Assembly (NCBI RefSeq): GCF_047948215.1
Contig: NC_134455.1
Span: 306,484,147-306,548,146, forward strand
Source of the DNA: Lycorma delicatula
Taxonomy: Eukaryota; Arthropoda; Insecta; Hemiptera; Fulgoridae
Reading direction: 5' to 3'
DNA length: 64,000 bases
The notes under the pieces are model-generated. The model did no database searches, had not been told where the DNA came from, and was given only the letters and a program-made list of their open reading frames with translations. Every line of letters starts with the position of its first letter. Position 1 is the stretch's first letter. The position numbers and the translations under genes are program-made. This document shows positions 1 to 11,819 of the stretch, piece by piece.

Positions 1-3000
1 CGAATATTATAATTCTATACGCGTGCTCTTGAAGTCGGTTCCATTTTTTTTTTTTAAATAATATTTAAATACTTTGAAATTTTATAATTAATTAGTTTTT
101 AATTTTTATAAGTATTTTACGCTTTTCGTAAACAATGCTTTTTTATAGTTGAATACAAAACTTATTATTTTCAATTTTTTCTGACTTTAACGTATTTAAT
201 TTGTTTATGCACCAGTCGTAATTAAATACAAATAAAAATATATTACTACACATAGCAAAAGAAGTAAACGTGTAGCTTATATTATGCATTAGTAATTAGT
301 TATGGTGGAGGTAGTAATTTATAGAAATAATAATTGACTTAAAACGATTCCAAATCATTCATAAATTTATTTTTAGTAAGTAAATTAAATGACTTAAAGG
401 AATTTTTATTAAGAAAACAAAAGAAGTCCAGTCAGATAGGGTTCACTTTCTTCTTAGAAGGAAGGTTTTTAACACGTAGTTGTTTTAAAACGAAAATCAA
501 ATATCTCTTAATCTGTATTTTTAACATAGAAGCTACCCTTCCATTAATTTAAAACATTCACTACAAATATGTGTGTGTGCGCGTGCTTGTGAGTGTCTGT
601 CTATATGTGAGTAAATTGTGTTAATGAAAGCTGTCTTGAACTAACTTTATGACAATCAAACGTTAAATATTAACACCTACGGTTAATATGTTTATTTAAA
701 ACCGGTTTTTTTAAAAGTATTTCTTTAGCAACTATCAAAATCGTATTAGATCACTTTGAAGATTAAATATATTCTAAAAGTTATAAATACATCTATTGTA
801 ATATAAACATATATAATTTTTTTTAGTTACATGTTACCCTGTAACCTTGCTGGTAAGATCACATTTCTACAAATGATTAAGTCTAAAAAAAGAAAAAATA
901 ATGAAATGTATTTTTAGGAATAACAATGTAATATTTAAATAACTAATTTTAAACAGAATCATATTTCATGACTGACCGTGGAATATTTACGCAAATAATT
1001 ATTAATTCTGTTAAAATAGATTTATTTTTGTGGGTTTCTTGTTCATTCACAAAACTCTTTTTATTAAGCTACGTAATAAAAACTTATACATTTCTACTCC
1101 TCTGTGTAATTTTAATATATCTCAATTAATTTGATTACAATAGTGTAAAACAATAAAACAATAATATTATATTATACATAATATTATAAAACAATAATAT
1201 TATAACAATAATATTATTTTATTCCGATCAGTACATAAAAACACACTACATAGGTCACGTCAGAAATGGGTAAATATAATACTATTTCACAGTTAAAAAT
1301 AATGGAATTATGTTGGAATTTGTGTATACGGATCATTAAAAATCGTAGTAAACCATGCTCCGGGCAGCATCATAAGTACGCAATTAATTAATAAATTAAA
1401 AAAATAGTAATAATTTTGTTTAATTCTTAAAAAAGATTGATCCAACTCCAAAAAGAAACAAATTTTTCGTCTAAAAAGATATAGTTTTAGTCGTAGAAAT
1501 TTATATTTATTCTATAAACGCAGATTTTTTTTTTGTGATCTGTAAGTATTTTTTTATTTATTTAGTAAGTATTAAGCTTTTCTTTTTTTACTTAACTTTA
1601 ATCATTTTCTTGCATCTACTGATTGTTAAACACGGCTGTTTTTAGAATTTCTGTCCAAGAAAATAAAATGTCTCTTTACAATCTTCTCAGTAAAATGTTT
1701 TTTACAATTAACGATTCAATGTATATATATTTATATATATAGACCCGTAAATTTTATACAGAAAATTTAACGGGTTTTTTTTAATTTTTAATCATGTAAA
1801 ATACTTGTTTTCTTTATATTGATAATAAATAATTTCAAAAGATTCGTTGTTATTTTGACTAGATGTCATTTATTTTTCTTACATTCAATCTCTGAAAGAT
1901 TTTTATAACTTCCTTCCCACAGCAGTCGGTCTGATTATTTCTTGTAATTACTTTTTATCTCTCAAATTTTATAACGTTTTATATTTCGTTTTTGTTTTAT
2001 AAAAATTCCTCTATTTCAAAAAATTCCTATTCCTCCTTATTTTTCTATTCCTCTATTTCCTTTTTCTAGTAATATTTTGAATTATTAAATTATTATTTAC
2101 GCAGTAACAGTTTTTCGTCATAATTTATTTATTTACCAAAATAAAGTTTTGATGGCGTGTATCGAGAGTAACTGGGATGGAAATTAAGGATTCTGATCGC
2201 CAAGACGTTACTTTATACTGTTTATAGATGCGTATTTTTCGTAGAAGTCTGTAAATGGACTGAATTTGATTTGCATGTAAATTCTCTACGCATATCAGTT
2301 TTCTTCTTTTCATTGTGATTCTTTCTTTGTAGAATTTTATTTATAATTTGTTGTTTTGTAAGTTCTTCTCTGGTCAATAGACTGACTTTTTCTACATCTG
2401 TTTACACGAATTTATTACCCCAAACGAAGGGGAGAAGTTGGTAATAGAATTGCAAATGAGTTAACTGTTTGGAACTAATTTATTGAGTTACGCTTCCATT
2501 TTAAACTGATTTTATTTTTCCTTTATGCCATTGTTTAACGCGTATGTTTATCAAATTTTTTTTAATCTAAAATAACTCTATACGCAAATAAATTCAAATC
2601 CATTTTTATTTTTCTTAAACGACCTTATTTTATAGTTTTTTATTTATATGTTAAATGTTATTCTGCCACGAGTATCCTCTTTTGAACAAAGAGGTAGAAA
2701 TAAACAGATGACTAGACGTTCTTGTCCTCTGTTTAAACTTATCATCACCAAAATTTTGTTATATTTGGGAGAACAAAGATTAGGTAGCATTATTATATTT
2801 TACTTTCTCTACTCTGATATAATAATAATAATAATAACAAAATTCATTATTTTCCTATAAAAACAATTTTATAATAACGCACATCTTACGACTTGACATG
2901 ATACTGATAGCCGGAAAATTGTGGTACAATAAACATCTATCTTATTTTTATAATAATTAAAATATTTTAAATTCTATTGTTAACAAATGTTTCTTGTAAT

Positions 3001-3269
3001 CCATTAAAAACAATGCAATAGATAAATGTACAGTGTACAAATGTATAACTTCTATTTCACCCTAACAATGAGAGCAACAAAGATTTCAAATAGTTACTAC
3101 TTAAAAATTTAAGAATAATATAAGCCGACTATTCAACTAAAATATAAAAATAATACAATGGAATATCATTGAAAAAAACGTTAAAACTATGCAAATTCAC
3201 CAAATTAAGCTAAAATTAATGTATTAATTGTGTAGTATTTTAATATAAAGAAATATTTAAGTGTTAGTG
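1..3269. other. AT-rich intergenic DNA, no gene recognised
   Basis: This stretch is AT-rich with many homopolymer runs and short TA or TAA tracts (for example around 1140-1220 and 2818-2838). The few short open frames, such as the ones near 2125-2313 and 2648-2860, have low-complexity translations and no domain I recognise. A hairpin followed by a T-run lies at 1743-1782. I see no exon-like conserved reading frame on either strand. Confidence 0.6.
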
Positions 3270-5115
3270 CCAATACTTCATTAAGATTTCGTCCTGAAGA
3301 TCGTTATCACTACTTCAGTACTTAAATTCCTAAATTAGTTCCCCACCTATATTTTCAAGCACCTGAAATAAGAGACCAAGCAAGCAAAGCTTTTACAATT
3401 CAAAATCTCAAAACATACACTTTAATCCGATTCTTCCTTACCTAGTTGGTACTTAATACTACCGTAAAGTACCCTTACCTTGGAATACATCTTTCTACTT
3501 CCTCCCGTAAATTAGGCAGTGAACAATCAAAATTAACTAAATTCAAGCTTTTAATTAAGATCTGTATATTCAGATCTAACATTCATTACCCGTTTTATTG
3601 CCAAAAAGTCCTTTAAAGTGTTGACGTTTTTTCAATCCACTAAATTTAAATTAAGTGTTTTATACTATATGTAATTCCGTGCTACTTCCTTTTCCATTAA
3701 GCAGCCCTCCCTGAATGTATCTCCTAATCTCTTTTTTTATTTTCCTGTACTACAAGCTACACTTATTTTTAAATCGGTCAATTCCAAATCCATTGTCAAC
3801 TCCATTCTTTATTTTTTTATTCCTTTTACCAAACAGTTTCAATTTTTATTACCTCTAAGAGTAAAATATCGGGTAACTTTTCGTTATTCATTTTTTATAC
3901 TTCACAAATAATAAAAAAGTAATTTTAACGTCTATCGATATAGTAGAGCTAGTTCCATTTTAATGAATTACATAAATAGTTTGGCATATTATTCCAAAGT
4001 TAAAAGACCCTTTTAATCAAGTTGTACATAGCTCTTCCACAGCGTTAAAAGTTAAATAGCCTAGTACTTGAGCTGCATTACATAAGATCGCTCTGCTAAA
4101 TGCTTTAAAGAACATCACCTTGCAAGACCCATTTAGCGCTAGCCCAACTAGCAGTAATTGCCTGTTTGGCACAAAATAATTTCTCCTTTAAATTACACTT
4201 TACATTTAAGGTTGTAGCGAGAAAAATACTCAAATATTTATATTTATTAAGCGTTTTTATTTCTGTATCCTTGTGCGGATATTACTCATTATTATCCGTC
4301 TAATCACTATTTCTGAAAATCATGCCATAAATTTTTCTGAATTTAACCCTTAAATTCCGCTTGAAATGGCATTTTTCTAATGCATTGATCATATATTTTA
4401 GACTACTAGAGAGTCAGATAACTCACAATATCATCAGTAAACAAAAGTATTTTTACTCTTATGGCCTAATAAAATTTCCGCCTCTAACTAGTCATGCAAG
4501 TCCTGCATAAGGGTGCAAAACACAATGTACTCGTAAGAACTTCTGCTTATTTTAGTATAAAAAAATTCTAGTTAATCCTTTTTTACGCAAAACACATGGG
4601 AAGGTGCTCATATTTAAACTTTTTAAACATGAGCACCTCCCCATGTATCTTAGTGCTTACAAAATATAAGGCCTTGTGTCTATTTTATCAAAGACTGTCG
4701 AAAATTCGATAAAGAAGAGTAAATTTTTCACCATTTCCTTTGACACTTCTATATTACCAGTTGAGGATAGGACAAGTAAGATTATCAATAGCTGAATAAG
4801 TTTTGCGGATACCTGACTAGAATTCATTTAAAATTGTTTTATTGCATTCCCAATTATTTAGCCTATAATAGCCCTGTAAGCAAATTAGGTATTACATTAA
4901 TAAATTAAATCTCTCTGTATATTGCTACGTCATCAATTAAACTTTTTGTGAAAAAAGGTAGAAGTTTTAAAGTCACCTTACACTGTTCGTACTAAAAATA
5001 TCATTACAGGAATGCATTATCTTCTCCAACAAGGCGACTGGAGTACTTCATTAAAGTTCACTTGATATTTTATCATGCCCGGTTAGATTATGCTCTGTTT
5101 AAGACAGTTTTCAAT
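3270..5115 (-). pseudogene. Decayed non-LTR retrotransposon reverse transcriptase
   Basis: Reading the minus strand from about 5115 downwards gives pieces of a LINE reverse transcriptase in several frames. At about 5110-5075 there is an RT entry segment (FKLEELKTVLNRA). Near 4710-4670 there is a motif-A-like segment (FSTVFDKIDTRPY), and at 4428-4442 a motif-C-like FTDDI, which would contain the catalytic aspartates. Around 4260-4150 a thumb-type segment (KQAITASWASAKW) follows, and near 3990-3950 comes NMPNYLCNSLKWN, typical of the connection region in these elements. Many stops and frameshifts separate the pieces, so it cannot encode a working enzyme. Endonuclease and gag are not visible. 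The clade is uncertain; jockey-like or RTE-like are both possible. The family is clearly different from the I-like and R1-like copies elsewhere in the window. Confidence 0.6.
4594..4646. repeat. Hairpin with 18-bp arms inside the decayed RT
   Basis: The arms at 4594-4611 and 4629-4646 are inverted copies with one mismatch, separated by 17 bp. They lie in the part of the decayed RT that should encode the residues between motifs A and B. This probably arose as a small inverted duplication after the element had died. Confidence 0.7.
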
Positions 5116-5119
5116 TCCT

Positions 5120-5922
5120 CCAATTTGAAATCTACAAAACTTTTTTTTTTATTTTTTTTTTAGTTATATAAGGCTTTGCACACTGAATGAGGTCCGATAG
5201 AAATCTGGGATTCAGCAAAGCGTGAAAGTAACTTACCCGCATATGAAAATCGATTGCTTTTTTTACTAGATTTGGTTTTTGCCCAGATCATTTAATGCTC
5301 TTCAAAAAAATAGTTTGCGTCCCGAGCAGACATTATTATATTAAAAAGTTTGGTCTGATATCGTTTACGTTTGGTTGTACACAGCTGTTCATAATTTTTA
5401 TTCTGATTTATATATATTTCTATAATAATACCTAAATTAGTTTTTCTATAATATTTTAAAAGATAAGACCTTTTCAAGCAATCAAGAATATATTACTGCT
5501 AAAGAATTTTCTGGGAATTACCTTTACTTATTATTGATGTGCCTAAAGCTTCCCATATATATTTCTTTATCACTTCTAATACTTGCTCAGACAGGCATCG
5601 CTAAATTCTCTACTAAACAACGTAGTGTATTTTTACATATTTCCATAATAATTTCGGCGTTAAAACGAAACACTGATTATTAAAATTATTTTTCGAAAAA
5701 TATTTAACTCCATTTCAATAGAGATGTCATCTAAGAGAAGTTCTACCAATATTTTAAAACTATTTACATATTTAAGAAGGCAACAACATCGTTCATTGAC
5801 ACTAGTAATTATTGTCACTGATACCTATAGGCTAGATCCTCACAAATATCCAAGTATCTTAGCCTATTTCCAATTTGTAAAAATTTATATCCTCCACAAT
5901 TCACATACTTTAATCTCTTATT
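5120..5922. other. AT-rich DNA, nothing recognised
   Basis: This is AT-rich sequence between the decayed RT and the SINE. It contains T-runs near 5140-5162. Short open frames at 5292-5477 (-) and 5724-5924 (+) have no recognisable domain and no support from copies elsewhere in the window. Confidence 0.5.
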
Positions 5923-5930
5923 AATATTAT

Positions 5931-6073
5931 GATAGCGTCTCAGCCTTTCATCCGAAGGTCCCGAGTTCGAGTCTCGGTCGGCATGACATTTTCAAATGCT
6001 ACAAAAAATTTACACTATCATAAAATGAATGTAATTGGACATAAGCCTGTTGTTGCTTTGAAATAAATAAATA
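5931..6073 (+). mobile_element. 5'-truncated tRNA-derived SINE (family 1)
   Basis: The segment contains a polymerase III B-box-like GAGTTCGAGTCTC within a tRNA-like T-arm, followed by GGCATGACATTTTC, which matches the other family-1 copies near 20.1 and 23.7 kb. The A-box part is missing, so the copy is 5'-truncated. It ends in a run of AAAT repeats. The 8-bp sequence AATATTAT flanks it at 5923-5930 and 6074-6081 and may be the target-site duplication, although it is AT-rich and short. Confidence 0.7.
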
Positions 6074-6169
6074 AATATTATAATTTTTTTGTGGGCATCG
6101 CCTTTTACAGCCATTAGCCCTAGTCACATGCTTTAAAACAGAGATAAAATTACCACATGGTCCGTCATA

Positions 6170-6210
6170 TGTAAGGGTGTAAATGTAAGACCCCTTACAT
6201 TTAATTTACA
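6170..6210. repeat. Short inverted repeat
   Basis: ATGTAAGGG and CCCCTTACAT form short inverted arms around a 13-bp spacer. No function is evident. It lies between the SINE and the I-like element. Confidence 0.4.
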
Positions 6211-6329
6211 ATACAAGAAAAAAAAATCTTATATGGACCCCACATAACTTCCTTCTACATCTATTAAATTACATATACATATTTTTTTTTTTTTTTGAAT
6301 GAAAAGTACACAAAATTTTATTTCTTAAT

Positions 6330-7745
6330 AACTTCTGATAGGTTACCTTTAATTTATCACAGACTGTTGCCGTTCTGGCAGCTTCGTCTGCACTTTTGTT
6401 TCCTGCAATACCAGCATGCTGTGGAGTCCAAACAAATCACATCGCCGTCCTCATCGAATTGAAAACACAAAATGGTCAGGATTTTTGCACTATGGACGTC
6501 CTTAATGTTCTTGTTACGAATTGCAGTAAGTGCACTTAACGAGTCGGAACATATAAGCACTCTCTCTTCGCAGAAATGTTCCGAGTAGCGAAGAGCTTGT
6601 TGTAGGGCAATACGTTCTGCCATATAAACACTTGCCATAACTGGCAGCATCCAAGGATGGGCTTCTCCATTTGCATAAGTGGAGCATCGAACACCATGTT
6701 TGGTGTTAGAACCGTCAGTATGAATTTTTTATATATTTTTCATAACTACTGACGGTTGATAAAAATTTCTTTTGGATGATTACTGTTGGCTTCTCTTTTA
6801 TTTTTCCACAGGAAAGATCTAGTCTTATGTTTACCACCGGTATGAGACATGGCGGTATTTTTCTTGTAGAAATTACTAAAATGTTTAAAAATTACTTAAA
6901 ATTGTTTGTAGAAATTACTTGAATGTTTTATTATTTCTATGGGCAGGAAAGGCCCATATATATGCCATAAATCTTAGTAATAGGATTTCTCTTCTACAAT
7001 GTTGTGGCATTATTCCGGCTTTCGACATTAGACTAGTCGCCGGACTTGTATCACGCCGGTGCCATATCTTATTCCGCTGTTATGTTTTACGTCTAACTTT
7101 CGTAAATGCGTTTTTCTAGCGCATCAATGTACAACACATCTGTAGTCGATTTTCGATTGAACCAATGCTTTATAAAGCCTCAGTATTATTTCTTTATCTG
7201 AGCCTCAATTGATGCTGGATAAACATTTAATAATGTTTAGTGCTTTTTTGCACCTATCATCAAGTCCTGTATGTAATCCCCATGTAAGGGATTTATCTAG
7301 TAATAAATCTAAAAATCATACATTGTCCTTGCATAGTGTACGATGGTCAAAACAGGATTTTGGTGAAGAATTCTCTTCCTACAGAAGTATACACAGCACG
7401 TTTTCTGTGGTGAAAATTTGAAACCATTATTTCTCGTAACTTCGTTGAGAGCGTTTATCGCTCTTTGCAAATTTGTACTTCACCATAGCTGTCGTCGTGC
7501 TGGCATATACAATTGACAGATCATCCACATAAACACTTTTGTTGATTTCTGCTGGAATGGCTAATATTACTTTATTGGTGGCAATCATGAACAAGATACC
7601 GCTCAACGGCGAGCCTTGTGGTATGCAATTTTCCAATCTTTTATCTGATAAGTAATCATTGTTAACAGGTACTTGGAACGTACGTTCATTCTTATAGTTG
7701 CTGAGTAATAAGAGCTGTCAATTGAATTGTTAAGCTGTAGGCGGA
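6330..7745 (-). pseudogene. I-like non-LTR element, RT C-half plus RNase H, 5'-truncated
   Basis: On the minus strand the RT begins near 7745 and reaches the motif-B segment CIPQGSPLSGILF at about 7635-7590 and then YVDD (7520-7531). The connection/thumb region continues in several frames to about 7000 and matches the plus-strand copy at 60.25-60.56 kb. At 6725-6360 an RNase H domain follows: it opens with HTDGSNTKHG near 6725, continues through ERVLICSDSLSALTAI (with an aspartate of the active site) and ends with WTPQHAGIAGNKSADEAAR, which is reached only after a one-base frameshift near 6430. RNase H downstream of RT is known in the I superclade. Stops and the shift make it non-functional. 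The endonuclease and gag are absent, consistent with 5' truncation during target-primed reverse transcription. Confidence 0.8.
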
Positions 7746-7839
7746 GTTGCAGCCGCTTCCAACGGGCATGGAGTTCCATGCTCATGGGGGGAGGGGGTGG
7801 CGCTTTGACGAGGGCATTTTGAATGAGCATACGATACTG

Positions 7840-8460
7840 TCGGCGGGACGTGGCTGCGCGCCATCTAGCTGTGGTGTGTAGCTGCGTTTCGACGGCGGTT
7901 TATGGTGGTGAATGTCATGCGGGACTCCGCGATGGAGCTGAGTGGGAGTAGGCGTCCATTCTCCTCTCCCCGGTAGACCAGACCGGAGTCCGTAATTAGT
8001 TTTGCACTCAAGTTGAGTAATTGGCGGTAGCTGGGTTCATTAAGGGAACTAGGGAATTACGTTGTTGCGATCAACACTTTTTGTGGGAAGTTGTAGTTAT
8101 ATTGCCTCGAATTACGAGACATTCATGAAATTGGCTCATTAATTAGTAGAACTAGGCGCGGGGTTCGCGCTTCCGCGTATAGTCTCTTAGCTTAGTTCTT
8201 GAGGGCTACGTAGTGGCATTAGGTGTCCCCGAGTCGTCTTCGGAAGGCGATTTTACTGGGGCGGAATGACTGATGTAGATGTCCGTCGGGGGATCTGCAT
8301 CAGTGGAATCTCACGAGGCCGGACTGAACACTGTGGAATGTGATCAGTACGAGGGCAAGAAGATGACCTCCGTTAAAGCCACTACTGGAAAGGAACGGGG
8401 GTTGGTGTAGCGACTGGACATGCTATGTTGGCGGGTTCTTCTCCCCTCGGGGGGGAATTG
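7840..8460 (+). mobile_element. GC-richer 5'UTR-like repeat, copy 1
   Basis: This GC-rich island (unusual in this window) shares several blocks with the copy at 50.7-51.5 kb. Shared blocks include GTTGCGATCAACACTTTTT near 8070 and 50712, CGCGCTTCC near 8168 and 51198, GGAAGGCGAT, and TTCTCCCCTCGGGGGG near 8440 against TTCCCCTACGGGG. It codes for no recognisable domain. I read it as an untranslated leader of a retroelement or a non-autonomous repeat. It abuts an I-like RT of opposite orientation at about 8460, so ownership by the I-like family is not established. Confidence 0.55.
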
Positions 8461-9285
8461 AGTTGCTAAGTAATACTGGCAGTTTGCCGCGAATTCCCCA
8501 TTCATATACAATGAATACACTAAATACAATGAAGTTAATATGCAATGAATACTCATCAGATAAAAGATTGGAAAATGGCATACCACAAGGCTCGCTGTTG
8601 AACGGTACCTTGTTCGCGATTTCCACCAATAAACTGATATTAGCCATTCCAGCAGAAGTGTCTATGTCGATGATCTTGTAATTATGTATGCCAGCAAGAC
8701 GACAGCTATGGTGAAGTATAAATTGAAGCATTATTCCATGACGCCAGGACATACCGAATGACTTCTGCAAGTCGAAGAAAATCCCGACACAATATTGTCT
8801 TGTGATGAAGCTGTTATATATGATATTCTCTAAATTAATGATTTTGTCAGTAGTTGAGTGGTACTACTGGAAACTTACGATGTGATGATAAAGGAGTTTC
8901 TTTTTCTAAAATCCAAACGAATCGATTATTTATCATTTCTTCAAATATTTTTCCCATAGCGCATATCAAAGAAATAAGAAGATAACTATTTAGATCTGTC
9001 AGATTTTTATCTTTCTTTGAAACTGGTACAATATGTGCCTTTTTCCACTGCTGCGAATACGTTTCATCCCGCAATATCTGATTACACAGTTCTAGCAATC
9101 TACATTTTGCAGCGGTATTTAGCTGCCTGAACATAATAATTTCGTTCGGACCAGAAGCTGTGTTGCCGGTATTCTCCAACGGTTTCACAAATTCTTCTAT
9201 TTTGAAAGGTACATTATATGAATAATTTATTTTGATTTTGAAATTTAGCAGACCCTCAATTTCTGTTTTTTTCGTTCTAAAAAAT
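8460..9285 (-). pseudogene. I-like RT fragment with an internal inverted and displaced segment
   Basis: From about 9285 down to 8730 the minus strand encodes the N-terminal RT (for example LENTGNTASGPNEI and the motif-A region QKSFGMSWRHGIMLQ). From about 8730 down to 8515 the orientation flips: the plus strand there encodes the downstream RT part (KRLENGIPQGSLLNGTLF, then LAIPAEVS). Then at about 8510-8460 the minus strand resumes with the intervening residues (WGIRGKLPVLLSN). By comparison with the copies at 52-53 kb and 60 kb, the ancestral order a-b-c has become a-(inverted c)-b. The catalytic YVDD is lost through a frameshift. The 3' half of the element is absent. Confidence 0.75.
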
Positions 9286-9289
9286 TGAC

Positions 9290-11325
9290 ATATTATGACT
9301 TTAATATGTAATATATTTCATGTCAGGATGACTATTGATGTTTTTTTAATATTTTATGTTTTTTGTTTCTTTTTAGCTAATGATGAATTTCATTAAGGAT
9401 GTGTTCTTAAACACTGCGGAACCTTTACACTCGCTTTTGATAATTTTGACATCTCTTCAGGAATAGTTTGTATGTTTAAGTGGTAAGGGCCCTATACATA
9501 CTTGTCGTCTTGTGTTTCTACTGGGATTTTATCGCTTTACAACAGGTCTGTTTTTCACATAATCTGCTCGATAAGACTGGCCATTTGACTTAGTCACTTA
9601 TTTTAATGAAAGTGGAAAAAGTTTTAGCTTGTAACAAGGGCTAATACCCACAGTAGACTTTTGCCAAGGCCAAAAAAAAATGAAGTAAATATTTCTACTA
9701 AATCTCCATAAAACATGTGGTTTTATTTGAATAAAATTTAGTGTAAAATGTGTTATAAAATTAAAATTATTTTAAATCTAGATCTTCAATTGAGAAATTC
9801 ACTAATATGTAGTGTTGAAAAGTTCTAACACATATATTAAAAATAATACTTTTTTGAGAAAAAAATACTATTTCACAAAGTTAATTAATATTAAAGTAAG
9901 TAAATCCGTTGAAAAAATACCCGAAGTTTATAAAAGAATGATAAAGTAGGGAATGAAGTTTCCCATATTATTGTTCAAAAGAATAAAACAAAGAAGTATG
10001 ATTCTATTGTTTCAAGTTTAGCCGTTCCATGATTTTCCTTTATTAACAATGCCCAACTTTCAAGAAATTCATCATATATAAATATGTTTTTTTTTATCTG
10101 CAGGTAAGTGCAAATAATATACTGTAGCGGAAAATAGTAAAAACAAACCTATTTTAAATAAAAAATGTTACTACTATAAAAAGCATTCCAACTTCTATTA
10201 CTTTACACTTAAGTTAAAAGTTTATTTTAGTTTTAAAATACCCTTAAAACAAGGATTATAAAATATATTCAATCAGGTAAGTAGTTATTTGATATTAATA
10301 TATTTATATATATATATATATTTTTTTTTTAATAAAATATCTTCTTTTATAAACAAAATGAAAGTCCTTGTAGAAATAAATTGTTCTATAATTTTATACT
10401 GTACAATTTTTAATAAAAATTAAATTTAGAATGTGGTATTAACAACTTTCTTCTTACGTTTTAAGATATTAGAAAAGTTTTCCATGGAAGTAAACTTTTA
10501 AAGAATACCTTAAAGAATAGCTATAAAAAAACTATTCTATTTTATTTCATATTTAAAAGGAAATTCAAGAAATTCCGTTCGATCAAATAAGGAAAAAACT
10601 TGGAAGTTATTTGTTTTTCGTTATTCCTGAAATATATTATAGTAGTCCCTAAAAGCAATATTCTGTAAATGTAGATTATATAAAATACATTCGAGAAAAG
10701 TATTTTTCTCTCAGCAGTAAAGCGGTTGTAACTTATTCTATAGCAGAAATTACTTTTTTGCTGTAAAATTACACAGATTTGTTTTTTGTGAAAAAATATA
10801 AGTATTTTTAGTATATAACATACAATATATATGTGGGTGTGTGTGTAATAGATAAAATTTAAAGAACATTATAATCTCTAAACGAAATTAGTAAACTAAG
10901 AGTATATTTCCTAATTAGATATCCTTTAACTAACGTTGTAACTTAACTAAACTTGCACTTTTAGAAAGACTTGGAAAAGTCTAGTTATCGTATTTGGTTG
11001 CTGTGAATGCTAAATTCAGCTATTATACAGATTCACAAAATTATTGAAAAAAAAACTGCCTCGTCATTAAAAAAATAACACGTTCAGAAAATATTTATCA
11101 CTGACAATTTTCTTTACATAATATTTAAAAACTTAAAATATTTAGAACGATCATACGAATTGATTACTTGTCTTAGAAATTTAGTTACATTAATACATAC
11201 GTAATCTCTTTCAAACAATATCTAGCGCAATGGATTTAGGAATACCGTGCTTCAAACTACTGCGGTTATTGATATCTGGTAAAATAAGGTTACTGAATGC
11301 GTTCGATATTTTTACTTCCTTGTAC
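9290..11325. other. AT-rich DNA, nothing recognised
   Basis: There is no protein similarity on either strand. The stretch contains a (TA)n run near 10303-10320 and T-rich runs. The interval 9360-9660 is a little less AT-rich, but I can read no conserved frame in it. Confidence 0.5.
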
Positions 11326-11765
11326 AAAGTAAAGTAAGTATTGTGATTGCGATAAATTTCAGTTTCCAGATTCCAACGGAAATATCCATTTTGACTAGTT
11401 TCGGCGTAACGTCTGTACGTACGTATTTATCTATGTAAGTACGTATGTATCTCCAATAACTCAAAAAAGATTAGCTGTAGGATGTTGAAATTTTGGATTT
11501 AGGACTGTTGTAACATCCAGTTGTGCACCTTACCTTTTGATTGCAATTGACTGGACCAAGAGTGTCTAAAAAAGGCCAAAATACAAAAAAATCGGATTTT
11601 GGACTTTTTCTTAACTGCAGTAATTAGCCCTCTTTATGAGCTTTTCAGCGATATGTCGTAAGTGGTACTTATTTTCATTGGCTCCTGAATTACAGCAAAA
11701 TGAAATATTAATTAATGAAATATTTGACTGAATGTTACAAGAGAAGGCTCATAGGTTTGAATCAG
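11325..11765. repeat. Unclassified interspersed-repeat candidate
   Basis: The sequence composition changes here: it is less AT-rich, with tandem GTACGTACGTAT-type words near 11418-11450, followed by phrases such as ATGTTGAAATTTTGG and a poly-T end near 11780-11815. It has the look of a dispersed non-coding repeat, but no second copy is present in this window, so the call is inferential. Confidence 0.3.
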
Positions 11766-11819
11766 ATTTCAACTCTTTTTTTTTAACTTCTTTTTTATTT
11801 TATTTAACTTTTTTTTTAA

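Noticed and set aside
1743..1782. Hairpin followed by a T-run that looks like a bacterial rho-independent terminator
   Set aside because: The window is animal nuclear DNA with no bacterial genes; AT-rich arms followed by T-runs are expected by chance.
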